NCBI GenBank assembly: GCA_002162955.1
Contig: MABD01000024.1
Coordinates: 124,001 to 188,000, forward strand
Direction: 5' to 3'
Source of the DNA: Gammaproteobacteria bacterium 45_16_T64
GTDB taxonomy: Bacteria > Pseudomonadota > Gammaproteobacteria > Pseudomonadales > Ketobacteraceae
DNA length: 64,000 bases
Shown here: positions 37,910 to 46,963 of the stretch, piece after piece
Layout: each line of letters starts with the position of its first letter
How positions within the stretch are numbered: the first letter of the stretch is position 1
Notes under the pieces: model-generated
The model's input: the letters and a program-made list of their open reading frames with translations, nothing else
What the model was told of the DNA's origin: nothing
The model's database searches: none
Program-made: the position numbers and the translations under genes

Positions 37910-38037
37910 TTAAGGTCTTGTTTTATATAGTGAAGTTTGCGTGAGACAGAGGTTAGAGACTAACAGAAAGGGGAAGGGAGTTGTATAGAGCGCAATGGGG
38001 AAGTTAGCGCTCATATCGCTGTCAGCGTGAGGTGTAC

Positions 38038-38319
38038 TTATGGGTGTAAGACACTGTGTATGACGTAATCATCTTCAAAGTAAACAGTGAACTTATTATA
38101 AACCCAGCGGGATATGGCTGGCTGGCCTATTGCCGCGAATTGCTGAGATGGGTCTCCAAAGCGATTGGATACCTGGCTCTTTGTGCTGCCTCTAGTTGGA
38201 CGCTCAATATTTTGACTGGCTGCACCCTGCTGGCCAACGGGTACGGCCACTGATTGGGCAAGAACCGTATTTGAGAGGCTTAGCAGGAGCGCTATCGTTA
38301 AACCTAAGAACTTTTTCAT
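38038..38319 (-). CDS. Small periplasmic protein, BamE-like fold motif
   Basis: A 93-residue secreted protein. ATG 38319 with GGGAA upstream gives a signal peptide MKKFLGLTIALLLSLSNTVLAQ. The mature part reads RPTRGSTKSQVSNRFGDPSQQFAAIGQPAISRWVYNKFTVYFEDDYVIHSVLH. The pattern of a helix ending in a GDP turn, followed by W.Y..FTVYF strands, is like BamE/SmpA domains and a widespread uncharacterised gammaproteobacterial family. No function is assigned. Confidence 0.75.
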   Translation of the reverse strand: MKKFLGLTIALLLSLSNTVLAQSVAVPVGQQGAASQNIERPTRGSTKSQVSNRFGDPSQQFAAIGQPAISRWVYNKFTVYFEDDYVIHSVLHP

Positions 38320-38408
38320 TATTGTGATTCCCAAATAGGTGATTGACGAATGTCGCACAAATAGTTGTCATTGTTCCGTTAGTTATAGCAGAAAATCCAC
38401 AGAATTTA

Positions 38409-39038
38409 CTATCTCTTTTCATCGCTTTTAGGGGTGTGATCACGTATTGCCATTGATTGTTTACGCCGAATGTGACGAGACAGCTGTTTCCTGTCCTGCT
38501 CGAGTAAAGTCGTGAATTCCAATCCGATACGATAGATGGAAGGTTGCTCTTCATCTAATAAGGTGCTGTCCTTGACCTGGCCAATGGCTGATAGGGCGCC
38601 ATGGCTCGGGAACAGAATCATTGTTAGGTGCATGAAGCTGCTTGGTTCTATGTGATTATAATTAAGAAATGAGATGCCGCCTTCACTGAGTGATACATTT
38701 TCTTTTTGCAGAATGTCTCCACCCTTGCCGTCAGCAATGAGGTACTGAGTGATAAAGTCGATTTTCTGATCGAGAGCTTTTAGATAGTTCGCAATCGGGA
38801 TATTTGAATCTTTTATGAGAGGCAGTAAATTTTGTGTGTCCGATTCAATGCTTCGCAATTGGCTGAACAACAATGCTTCTTTTGGGATTCCAAAGCTGCT
38901 GTGATAGGGGTCCTCGTGGATTAGATGCTTTTCAATAGGCCGCTTGATCAGATGAACTCTGTCTTCTAATCGGAAAAAATCTCGCCTATTTATGTCGTCA
39001 TGTAGCATGTATCGCCTCACCCCTAAAGTGTCAGACAT
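38409..39038 (-). CDS. PilZ-domain protein
   Basis: A 209-residue predicted cyclic-di-GMP-binding protein. The N-terminal part has INRRDFFRLEDRVHL; the C-terminal PilZ-like half has VSLSEGGISFLNYNHIEPSSFMHLTMILFP and YRIGLEFTTLLEQDRKQLSRHI. The classic RxxxR and D/NxSxxG motifs are present only in variant form (RRDFFR; SLSEGG), so ligand binding is not certain. It is divergent from lolC, the position also held by a PilZ gene in Pseudomonas as I recall. Confidence 0.78.
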   Translation of the reverse strand: MSDTLGVRRYMLHDDINRRDFFRLEDRVHLIKRPIEKHLIHEDPYHSSFGIPKEALLFSQLRSIESDTQNLLPLIKDSNIPIANYLKALDQKIDFITQYLIADGKGGDILQKENVSLSEGGISFLNYNHIEPSSFMHLTMILFPSHGALSAIGQVKDSTLLDEEQPSIYRIGLEFTTLLEQDRKQLSRHIRRKQSMAIRDHTPKSDEKR

Positions 39039-39186
39039 CGCGGGTAATGTTTTTGTTCCCCTTTATTTCACTTTAGTTGGAGTTGGTAATTAATGACAGA
39101 ATCAATGCTGAATTTAAGCCACTTATGGTCACCAAGTTGTTGATTATGGAGTGCATTTGAATGGCCTGTATGGTTTAATGCGAGCC

Positions 39187-40422
39187 ATGTTTAAACCAGT
39201 ATCTTTATATGTGGGGCTACGCTATACCAAGGCGAAGCGGAGAAACCACTTCATCTCTTTTATCTCATTAACGTCCATCTTGGGTCTTACTCTGGGTGTG
39301 GCAGTCCTTATTGTTGTGTTGTCGGTAATGAATGGGTTCGATCGAGAGTTGCAGCAACGCATACTCGGTATGGTTCCTCAGGCAAGTATTGTCGGTTATC
39401 AGCCTTTTGCAGAGTGGGAGGAGGTTGTTTCCACTGCTGAAAAGCATGATGACGTTGTTGCCGGAGCACCATTTATTCAGCTGCAAGGCATGCTGACCCA
39501 TCACGGAACCGTCAGTGGTGTGTTCTTGACCGGTGTAGAGCCTTCCTTCGAGAAAAAAGTGTCCATAATTGCTTCCCATATGGAAGCTGGAAGTGTGGAT
39601 GATCTTACGCCGGGCTCCTTTAATATGGTTCTTGGGGCCGCGCTGGCAAGCTCGTTAGGACTTGCGGTAGGTGATAAAGTTACGCTCGTTTTGCCTGAGG
39701 CTTCTGTTACTCCTGCAGGTGTATTGCCTAGATTCAAGCGTTTTACGGTGAGTGGTGTGTTTAAGGTTGGAGCGGAGCTTGATGGCTTGATGGCTTATAT
39801 TAACATCGAGGATGCTGCTAAATTAGGGAAGATCAAAGGAAGAGTGCACGGTGTTAGGTTGAGCTTGGATGATCTGTTTAAAGCAGGCAGGGTGTCGTGG
39901 GATATTGTATCAAGCCTTCCTGGGCAATATTATGCGCGTGATTGGACCAGTACTCATGGTAACTTGTTCCAAGCGATCAAGCTCGAAAAAACGATGATGG
40001 CGCTTTTGTTATTGCTTATTGTCGCAGTGGCGGCTTTTAACATTGTCTCTAGCTTAGTAATGGTTGTAACTGACAAAACATCGGATATTGCAATATTGAG
40101 AACACTGGGAGCTAGCCCCAAGACAATTATGAGCATTTTTATGGTTCAGGGAACGTTTATTGGATTAATGGGAACATTTATAGGTACATCTTTGGGGGTG
40201 TTTCTTGCATTGAACATTAGTGACTTTGCAGGTTGGCTAGAGAGAGTATTGGACACCCCATTATTTGCACAATATTTTGTTAATTATTTGCCGTCAGAGT
40301 TGCGTGTAGATAATGTTATTTTCGTGAGTGCATCGGCCTTTATGATGAGTTTTCTGGCCACTATTTACCCTGCAATGCGCGCGTCAAAGGTTCAGCCTGC
40401 GGAGGCGCTACGATATGACTGA
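39187..40422 (+). CDS. lolC: Lipoprotein-releasing ABC transporter permease (LolC/LolF type)
   Basis: Inner-membrane permease that passes mature lipoproteins to LolA. ATG 39187 gives the family N-terminus MFKPVSLYVGLRYTKAKRRNHFISFISLTSILG and 411 residues; the frame is open to GTG 39151, but the extra residues are atypical. It has four membrane helices: one near the N-terminus and three in the C-terminal half. The large periplasmic domain contains VTPAGVLPRFKRFTV, which resembles the LolA-binding Hook of LolC. No second permease gene is nearby. It overlaps lolD by 8 bases. Confidence 0.9.
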   Translation: MFKPVSLYVGLRYTKAKRRNHFISFISLTSILGLTLGVAVLIVVLSVMNGFDRELQQRILGMVPQASIVGYQPFAEWEEVVSTAEKHDDVVAGAPFIQLQGMLTHHGTVSGVFLTGVEPSFEKKVSIIASHMEAGSVDDLTPGSFNMVLGAALASSLGLAVGDKVTLVLPEASVTPAGVLPRFKRFTVSGVFKVGAELDGLMAYINIEDAAKLGKIKGRVHGVRLSLDDLFKAGRVSWDIVSSLPGQYYARDWTSTHGNLFQAIKLEKTMMALLLLLIVAVAAFNIVSSLVMVVTDKTSDIAILRTLGASPKTIMSIFMVQGTFIGLMGTFIGTSLGVFLALNISDFAGWLERVLDTPLFAQYFVNYLPSELRVDNVIFVSASAFMMSFLATIYPAMRASKVQPAEALRYD

Positions 40423-41119
40423 TATGAGTAACCCGATTGCCCTGGAATGTACTGATCTTAAGAAATCGTATACTGAGGGTCCAAGTAAAGTTGATGTACT
40501 GAAAGGTGTTAGCTTTCAACTGCTTAAGGGGGAGCTTGTTGCTATTATCGGTAACTCCGGATCCGGAAAAACAACGTTACTGCACATGATTGGTGGGTTG
40601 GATATACCCACTTCTGGGCATGTGAAGGTGAACTCGCAAGATTTTAGCAAGCTGACAGATACTCAGCGCGGTGACGTGCGTAATGAGCATATTGGCATTG
40701 TGTACCAATTCCATCACTTGCTTGCTGAATTTTCGGCGCTTGAAAACGTAGCAATGCCACTCATGTTAAGAAAAAATGAGTCAGTTAAATCAGCAAGAAA
40801 AAGAGCGCAAGACCTACTTATTCGGGTTGGATTGTCTCATCGATTGGATCATAAACCATCTGAATTGTCGGGCGGGGAGCGCCAGAGAGTTGCGATTGCT
40901 AGGGCGTTGGTCACTGAACCTACAGTGGTGCTGGCTGATGAGCCAACAGGTAATCTTGACATCCATACCGCAAAAGAAATTCAGGGGTTGATAGCAGAAC
41001 TTAATCGGGATTTAGGAATTTCATTCTTGATTGTTACCCATGACCTTGGTTTAGCCGGGCAGGTCGGTCGAGTACTTAAGATGGAAGATGGTTTATTGAC
41101 TGATAATGTTGAAGCCTAA
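40415..41119 (+). CDS. lolD: Lipoprotein-releasing ABC transporter ATP-binding protein LolD
   Basis: ATPase of the Lol exporter, 234 residues. Walker A is GNSGSGKTTLL, the signature LSGGERQRVAIARAL and Walker B VVLADEPTGNLD, followed by the switch His in IVTHDLGLA. YQFHHLLAEFSALENVAMPLM is characteristic of LolD/MacB-type ATPases. Translation is coupled to the permease gene by the 8-base overlap. Confidence 0.96.
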   Translation: MTDMSNPIALECTDLKKSYTEGPSKVDVLKGVSFQLLKGELVAIIGNSGSGKTTLLHMIGGLDIPTSGHVKVNSQDFSKLTDTQRGDVRNEHIGIVYQFHHLLAEFSALENVAMPLMLRKNESVKSARKRAQDLLIRVGLSHRLDHKPSELSGGERQRVAIARALVTEPTVVLADEPTGNLDIHTAKEIQGLIAELNRDLGISFLIVTHDLGLAGQVGRVLKMEDGLLTDNVEA

Positions 41120-41144
41120 CCTATAGAGTTTCTTGGTTGGTTTA

Positions 41145-41672
41145 TCAATCTCTTTTGTGACGGTTAATTCGTCTAGTCTGCCAATTTTTAATAATATGTA
41201 AGCGCCATAGATAGCGCACTGCAATATAGCTTGCAAGACCAAGGATGGTTCCGACAATGACACAGCCTAAAAGTAATGGCTTCCCAGCCGTTAGAATATT
41301 TTCGAGAATCGTAGAAAGCTCAAAAACCATCGGTGCACCGTTTGGATCGAGAGGTTCTCCTAAGAAAAAAGTCCCTACCAGGTAGCAGAAATAATAGAGT
41401 GGAAAATAAGTGAACGGGTTGCTTATCCAGGTGGATGCGGCAGCAACCGCGATATTCCCTCTAGCAATTAGGGAAAGGCCGATTGCCACGAACATTTGAA
41501 TCGGTAAAGGGATAAATGCTGCAAACACCCCAGCAAACATACCAGCCGACACGGAGCGTCGATTGAAGTGCAGTAAATTTGGGTTATCAACCAAAGGCCT
41601 CAAAATATTCAGCCATTTATTCTGCATGACTGTGTGTGGGTCCGGCATATGCTTTTTGAAGAATTTTTTCAA
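41145..41672 (-). CDS. DUF2062 membrane protein
   Basis: A 175-residue membrane protein with hydrophobic segments SAGMFAGVFAAFIPLPIQMFVAIGLSLIA, STWISNPFTYFPLYYFCYLVGTFFLG and ILTAGKPLLLGCVIVGTILGLASYIAV. The SNPFT..P motif is typical of DUF2062, whose function is unknown. The same gene sits between lol and comEC genes in Pseudomonas. It is convergent with lolD and divergent from comEC. Confidence 0.85.
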   Translation of the reverse strand: MKKFFKKHMPDPHTVMQNKWLNILRPLVDNPNLLHFNRRSVSAGMFAGVFAAFIPLPIQMFVAIGLSLIARGNIAVAAASTWISNPFTYFPLYYFCYLVGTFFLGEPLDPNGAPMVFELSTILENILTAGKPLLLGCVIVGTILGLASYIAVRYLWRLHIIKNWQTRRINRHKRD

Positions 41673-41759
41673 CGGGGTATCTAACTGCTTCTTTTATTAT
41701 GATGGAAGTATCGAAGCGGTATTATGCATAAAACGTACGACTAAGACTAGGTACATCCT

Positions 41760-43937
41760 TTGTTAGTTAAGTCTGCAATAGCTTTTAACACGGGACTTTT
41801 GGTTTTTTTGTGCACAAAGGCCTTGTATTTCAGCTCCTGGACGGAGGCGTTTGCTCGTGTAGAGGGAGGGCTAGCTACGCTGGTGTTGTTTGTGTCTATT
41901 CTTGTGTTCTCACTCCTCCTGTATTCCAGAGGCTGTCGACGAACGTTATTCTTGAGGGGTACAAAGCTGTCGATTTTGTTTCTTTTGTGTGGGGTAGGCT
42001 TCGGTTGGGCTGGGTTAGCTGAAAAAAATAGGTCGAGTTCAGTTGTGCTCAAGCAAACTAATGTTGTTTGGGTAGGAGTAGTTGAGGGGATGCCGCTAGA
42101 ATTTGATGATGTAGTGGTATTCAGCTTCAGAGTGTTGGCCGATGATTCAAGGTTCTCGGTGGGAGCCCGAGCCCTGAAAGTGAGATGGGGTGCACCACCT
42201 GTTGCTGTCTTGCCGGGCCAGAAATGGGTGCTGCCATTGCATGTTGTGCCAAACCGTAGTATCGAGCATTCGGGAGCTGGTTTTGTCCGCTCAGGCGTAC
42301 TAGATCCTGTTCTGGTGTCGCAAGATTGGAGTTACCATTCGTTCCGAATGGAACTTCGAGAACGAATTTTGCAGTCAGTGGGTGGGAATCTCGGTAAAGA
42401 TCAAGGGCGGGCCGTACCTGTGTTGCTAGCCCTAGTGTTGGGTGATAGGAGCCTGTTAACGGACAAGCATTGGCAGCTGTTTAGTGATACAGGTACGTCC
42501 CATTTAATCGCTATTTCTGGATTACATATCGGGCTGATTTTTGGTTTGGTATATTTTGCAGTCTTATATGGGCTGATTTTTTGTCAGTTGCAAATTCCAA
42601 CCGTCCAAAATCAAGTGACTGCATCTATTTGTGCGGTATTGGTGGCGTGGCTATACGGTGCATTGGCAGGGTACTCCATACCGACTCAACGAGCCTGCGT
42701 GATGGTAAGTGCCGTTGTGTTATTGAGATATATGTATCCGACAACCAAGAAATGGGCTGCGCTTTTTATTAGCGCTACATTTGTTCTGTTGTTTGAGCCT
42801 TTTGCGATATTGCGTGCAAGCTTTTGGCTTTCATTTTTCGCTGTTATTCTAATTTTATTGGTATTAGATGGGCGTGTGTTCCCCTTTGGGAAGCTCCTTT
42901 CCTGGGGGCGCGTTCAGGCTGGGTTGTTTATTGGTCTATTGCCGCTTTCTGCTCACTATTTTGGCAAGGTAGTGCTTATTGGTGTATTGGCTAATGTTGT
43001 TGCAATCCCGTTGGTCGGTTGGGTGGTCGTGCCTCTGTCTTTGCTGTACAGCTTGCTGGTTTTATGTGGGGAGCTTACGGGAGGTGTTACGCTTCTTTTG
43101 TATGCTGCGCTAGAAGGTGTTATGTATGTCTTTTTTGCCCTATTAACTGAATTGCAGTCATGGGGTGGGGCGTTATTTTTCGCAAGCCCTTCAATTAAGT
43201 ATACGTTTGCTGCGTTGGTGGGGGCTGTAATCTTATGTTTGCCTAGCGCATTCCCTGGACGCTGGCTCGGGGTGTTGTTGATTCTGCCGCTATTGCTAGA
43301 TGAGCCTCACAAGAGTGAAAGTAGTACGATCGATATTGTGGGTTTGGATCAGCGTATTGTTATTGTTGAACTTGAATCGGATCTGCTACTCATCGTCCCA
43401 GCTGATCGTTCGAGCGGCCGAGTTAACTACTTAGTGAGGCAGTACTTTAGAGATCAAGGAATCAGTAATCGTCTTAAGGAGCCAATATTCGGTGTGTATC
43501 GGCAATGGATATCAGATGATTATGCCGTGATGAGAGTTAAGATACGCAATAATGGCTGGCGGCGTAGGGAGGCTGTAAGCATCGAAGGTATTGCGGCTTG
43601 CTCAATGCTGGAATATAGCATCGAGGACGTGGTGATTTCCCCTGGAACGCAGGCGGGAGGGCGATGTTATTTAACACTGAGAGGTGGGTGGGGAAGGGCA
43701 TTGCTGTTGGCGCCTGGGGATATAGATGAGCAATTGGCGTTTATTGCGTCATATGAGGTGCTGCCTGAGATAGGGTATCTGGACACGTTGTTTATAGAGG
43801 GTAGGCAACGATTGTCTGGGGCTTTGCTCAATCACGTTTCTCCGCACTCAATTGAATTCTTAATTGAAAATAACGGATCGGAAAGTCTTTTACACAGTTT
43901 GGAGAGCGTGAAGGTAAGAAATATTGTCCTAAATTGA
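41760..43937 (+). CDS. comEC: ComEC/Rec2-type DNA uptake channel with degenerate MBL domain
   Basis: A 725-residue polytopic membrane protein. The competence channel domain is clear: LALVLGDRSLLTDKHWQLFSDTGTSHLIAISGLHIGLI, GALAGYSIPTQRACVMVSAVVL and LRASFWLSFFAVI. The C-terminal ~220 residues occupy the place of the metallo-beta-lactamase nuclease domain, but DVGQG reads DIVGLDQR, no HxDxDH cluster is present, and the HHGS segment reads IEGRQRLSG; only LLLAPGDIDEQ is recognisable. The N-terminal OB-like region is also weak. The start TTG 41760 has AGG 9 bases upstream. Channel function is likely; nuclease activity is doubtful. Confidence 0.85.
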   Translation: MLVKSAIAFNTGLLVFLCTKALYFSSWTEAFARVEGGLATLVLFVSILVFSLLLYSRGCRRTLFLRGTKLSILFLLCGVGFGWAGLAEKNRSSSVVLKQTNVVWVGVVEGMPLEFDDVVVFSFRVLADDSRFSVGARALKVRWGAPPVAVLPGQKWVLPLHVVPNRSIEHSGAGFVRSGVLDPVLVSQDWSYHSFRMELRERILQSVGGNLGKDQGRAVPVLLALVLGDRSLLTDKHWQLFSDTGTSHLIAISGLHIGLIFGLVYFAVLYGLIFCQLQIPTVQNQVTASICAVLVAWLYGALAGYSIPTQRACVMVSAVVLLRYMYPTTKKWAALFISATFVLLFEPFAILRASFWLSFFAVILILLVLDGRVFPFGKLLSWGRVQAGLFIGLLPLSAHYFGKVVLIGVLANVVAIPLVGWVVVPLSLLYSLLVLCGELTGGVTLLLYAALEGVMYVFFALLTELQSWGGALFFASPSIKYTFAALVGAVILCLPSAFPGRWLGVLLILPLLLDEPHKSESSTIDIVGLDQRIVIVELESDLLLIVPADRSSGRVNYLVRQYFRDQGISNRLKEPIFGVYRQWISDDYAVMRVKIRNNGWRRREAVSIEGIAACSMLEYSIEDVVISPGTQAGGRCYLTLRGGWGRALLLAPGDIDEQLAFIASYEVLPEIGYLDTLFIEGRQRLSGALLNHVSPHSIEFLIENNGSESLLHSLESVKVRNIVLN

Positions 43938-44012
43938 GAAATGCCTAGTTAATGTTACTAAGTGAGTGTGGTAAATTGGGCTGCATTCAGTATAACGGAG
44001 AGCACAAATAAA

Positions 44013-44663
44013 GTGAGTGAATTTAGAGTGATTGAGTTTGTCGAAGCGGGTGGCCTTGTTATGTTCCCGATTATTCTCTGTTCCGTGTTGGCGATTGCAA
44101 TTATTGCAGAGCGTTTATGGAGTCTGAGGGCTTCTCGTATTACCCCGTCTAATCTATTGACGAAAGTCTGGGGTTGGATGAAGAGCAATCAGTTGGATGG
44201 CACTCGTGTTAAGGAGCTTAGGAATTCATCGCCACTAGGAAAAATATTGGCTACCGGCTTGCTCAACTCTAATCATGGGCGGGATATCATGAAGGAGTCA
44301 ATCGTCGATACTGCGACTCATGAGATTCATGAAATGGGGCGTTTTCTAAACTTGCTAGGTTCCATTGCCGCGATTACACCGTTGTTAGGCTTGTTGGGCA
44401 CGGTGATTGGGATGATTAAAGTTTTTAACGCCATTGTCATGCAGGGTGCAGGTAATGCTGCTGTCCTAGCGGGGGGTATTTCAGAGGCTTTGTATACTAC
44501 AGCCGCAGGCTTGAGTGTTGCTATACCAGCATTGTTCTTTCATCGATTCTTTACGCGACGTATTGACGAAATTTCAGTAATGATGGAGCAGGAGGCGATT
44601 AAGCTTGTCGATATTCTGCATGGTGATCGTGAGAGGGATGCTCAGGATGGTGATAGCAAGTGA
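44013..44663 (+). CDS. exbB: ExbB/TolQ-type proton channel protein
   Basis: A 216-residue inner-membrane protein of the MotA/TolQ/ExbB family. It has three membrane segments (GGLVMFPIILCSVLAIAIIAERLW; GSIAAITPLLGLLGTVIGMIKVF; SEALYTTAAGLSVAIPALFFHRFF) and the conserved RLWSLR after the first. GTG 44013 gives MSEFRVIEFVEAGGL, the usual start; GTG 43962 is in frame but atypical. It forms an energy-transducing pair with the next gene, overlapping it by 4 bases. Since TolQR would sit with tolB, this is more likely an ExbB for an unidentified partner. Confidence 0.88.
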   Translation: MSEFRVIEFVEAGGLVMFPIILCSVLAIAIIAERLWSLRASRITPSNLLTKVWGWMKSNQLDGTRVKELRNSSPLGKILATGLLNSNHGRDIMKESIVDTATHEIHEMGRFLNLLGSIAAITPLLGLLGTVIGMIKVFNAIVMQGAGNAAVLAGGISEALYTTAAGLSVAIPALFFHRFFTRRIDEISVMMEQEAIKLVDILHGDRERDAQDGDSK

Positions 44664-45076
44664 AATTTATTCGGCAACCTGTTGAAGAAGCCACAGTAAA
44701 CTTGACGCCGCTGATTGATGTGGTGTTCTTGTTATTGATTTTCTTTATGGTTTCGACAACCTTCACCAAAGAACGCCAACTTGTCATAAATTTGCCGGAA
44801 GCTGTTGGGGAGGCGCCAACGGAAGATCCTTTGCAGATAGAAATCGTGATTAGTGCTGATGGAGAGTATGCCGTTAATGGTAAGCGATTGGTGAATCGTG
44901 AGTTGGCGACACTGAGAAAGGCGATTATTGAGGTGTCTGAGGGCAATATGGATTTGCCGTTAACAATAAGTGCAGATAAAGATACGGCTTATCAATCGGT
45001 AATTTCAGCCATGGATGTCGCAGGCCGATTAGGGTTTACTCAACAAAGCCTACCGATAAGCTCTTTGAGCAAGTAG
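44660..45076 (+). CDS. exbD: ExbD/TolR-type energy transducer
   Basis: A 138-residue protein with one N-terminal membrane helix containing the proton-pathway Asp (VNLTPLIDVVFLLLIFFMVSTTF) and a periplasmic domain (LQIEIVISADGEYAVNGKRLV). The GTG start overlaps the exbB stop. It lies directly before lpxK, the same exbB-exbD-lpxK-kdsB order as in Pseudomonas, hinting at a link to lipid A supply that has no proven mechanism. Confidence 0.92.
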   Translation: MKFIRQPVEEATVNLTPLIDVVFLLLIFFMVSTTFTKERQLVINLPEAVGEAPTEDPLQIEIVISADGEYAVNGKRLVNRELATLRKAIIEVSEGNMDLPLTISADKDTAYQSVISAMDVAGRLGFTQQSLPISSLSK

Positions 45077-45083
45077 TAATGTG

Positions 45084-46115
45084 ATGGCTTGGTTGGAGAG
45101 TTATTTTCAAACGGTATGGTACGGAGGGCGAAGGCCCTTTGTTTTGTTGCGGCCATTGGAAGCTCTCTATCGGCGGGTGGTTAGTAAAAAACGTCAAACA
45201 TTTTTGTCCAACCAAAGTAGTATTTATAAACCCCGTGCACCAGTGCTTGTTGTGGGTAATATTACGGTTGGGGGTACCGGTAAAACCCCGCTGACCATCC
45301 ATCTAATTGAGGCTTTGTTAGAGCGAGGGCTGCGGGTCGGTGTTATTTCTCGAGGTTACGGCGGTAAAGCCAGTAAATATCCTGTACTAATTGATGAGAG
45401 GTCGGCAGCGTCAGAAGTTGGGGATGAGCCGTTAATGATTTCTCAACGCACAGGGGTGCCCGTCGTTGTTGATCCAGATCGGGTTTCGGCGGCAAAGTTT
45501 TTGGAGTCTGCGAATGATCTCGACATTATCATTAGTGACGATGGTTTGCAGCACTATAAATTGTGGCGATCTTTAGAGATCGTAGTAATGGATGTTACGC
45601 GAGGAATAGGTAACGGTCGTTGTTTGCCGTGTGGCCCGCTAAGAGAGCCGCTTTGCCGTCTGGAGTCTGTGGATTTTTTGGTAATCAATGGGGCAAATAC
45701 CTCTACTTTACCGAGTAACATTGAATCTCAATTTCGGGTGCACGGTGCACCTCTAGAACTTCCCACTTTGTATCCAATGAATATTAGGGCGGATGATGTG
45801 GTAGCGCTATCTGGCAGGGAGCAAGAGGTCTTAGAGTGCCAGGAGGTATATGGGGTTGCTGGAATTGGCAATCCGAGCCGTTTTTATACTACGCTCAGTG
45901 AGGTGGGTTACCAGGTGATCGAACGCCCTTTTCCCGATCATCACCATTTTCAGCAGTCAGACTTCTCATTGATGCAAGATAAGCCGGTGGTCATGACAGA
46001 AAAGGATGCGGTTAAGGTTGTGTCGCTGGGATTGGTAAATGGCTGGTACCTTAGGGTATCAGCACAGCTCGAATCTACATTGATTGATGATATAATCTCC
46101 AAAATATCTCTTTGA
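45084..46115 (+). CDS. lpxK: Tetraacyldisaccharide 4'-kinase LpxK
   Basis: Phosphorylates the lipid A disaccharide at the 4' position on the inner face of the inner membrane. The 343-residue protein has the Walker A sequence VGNITVGGTGKTPLTIHL, the DDGLQHY motif in IISDDGLQHYKLWRSLEIVV, and FPDHHHFQQSDF. Adjacent GTG (45081) and ATG (45084) codons could both serve as the start; ATG is taken. It follows exbD by 7 bases. Confidence 0.95.
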   Translation: MAWLESYFQTVWYGGRRPFVLLRPLEALYRRVVSKKRQTFLSNQSSIYKPRAPVLVVGNITVGGTGKTPLTIHLIEALLERGLRVGVISRGYGGKASKYPVLIDERSAASEVGDEPLMISQRTGVPVVVDPDRVSAAKFLESANDLDIIISDDGLQHYKLWRSLEIVVMDVTRGIGNGRCLPCGPLREPLCRLESVDFLVINGANTSTLPSNIESQFRVHGAPLELPTLYPMNIRADDVVALSGREQEVLECQEVYGVAGIGNPSRFYTTLSEVGYQVIERPFPDHHHFQQSDFSLMQDKPVVMTEKDAVKVVSLGLVNGWYLRVSAQLESTLIDDIISKISL

Positions 46116-46184
46116 AGCCGATTCACTAGAAGGGGGCTCTTTTAAGCTTTAGTGCTCCTCTTTCTGCTGTTACTTAGGAATGTC

Positions 46185-46943
46185 ATGAAACCGTTTACCG
46201 TCATAATTCCCGCACGTTATAACTCAACTCGATTACCAGGCAAGCCATTGCTTGATCTTGCAGGTAAGCCCATGATTCAGCGTGTCTATGAGCAGGCTTG
46301 TCAAAGTGATGCTTGTCAAGTTGTGGTGGCGACGGATGATGAGCGGATTGAACGTTGCGTGAAAGAATTTGGGGGGAGAGTATGCATGACGTCTGTCGGG
46401 CATGAATCGGGCACAGATAGGCTGGAAGAAGTGGTTAACCTATTGGGTCTTGGTGAAGATGAATGTGTCGTAAACGTGCAAGGGGATGAGCCACTGATTC
46501 CTCCAGTAGTGATAAACCAAGTCGCTCGAAATTTGCAGGCTTCAGGCGCGGCAATGTCTACGTTGAGTGAAGAAATAAAAGAGGAAGGTGTGGTATTTGA
46601 TGCGAACGCAGTGAAAGTCGTGAGTGATATTAACGGAATTGCATTGTATTTTAGTCGAGCCCCAATCCCTTGGAATCGGAGTACATTCTCAAGTGATGGT
46701 GGCGCACTGCCAAGTCAACCGCAAATGCAGCGCCATATAGGGATTTATGGTTATAGGGTAGGTTTGCTACATCAATTCGTTCAATGGGGGCCTTGCGTGC
46801 TAGAGCAGGCTGAATCATTAGAGCAGCTCAGAGCAATGTGGCATGGAGTGAAAATTCATGTTGAACAAGCGGTAGAGTCGCCCCCACCGGGTATTGATAC
46901 TGAAGCTGATTTGTTAGCCGTGAGGCAGTTGTTGGAAAAGTAA
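46185..46943 (+). CDS. kdsB: 3-deoxy-manno-octulosonate cytidylyltransferase KdsB
   Basis: Activates Kdo as CMP-Kdo for LPS core assembly. ATG 46185, with AGGA 6 bases upstream, gives [22 protein letters not shown] and 252 residues. [24 protein letters not shown] and the C-terminal [16 protein letters not shown] are all standard. The frame is open from TTG 46152, but those residues look untranslated. The Trm112-type gene often found between lpxK and kdsB is absent (69-base gap). Confidence 0.95.
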   Translation: MKPFTVIIPARYNSTRLPGKPLLDLAGKPMIQRVYEQACQSDACQVVVATDDERIERCVKEFGGRVCMTSVGHESGTDRLEEVVNLLGLGEDECVVNVQGDEPLIPPVVINQVARNLQASGAAMSTLSEEIKEEGVVFDANAVKVVSDINGIALYFSRAPIPWNRSTFSSDGGALPSQPQMQRHIGIYGYRVGLLHQFVQWGPCVLEQAESLEQLRAMWHGVKIHVEQAVESPPPGIDTEADLLAVRQLLEK

Positions 46944-46963
46944 AATTTTCTAGAGGATTGGGT

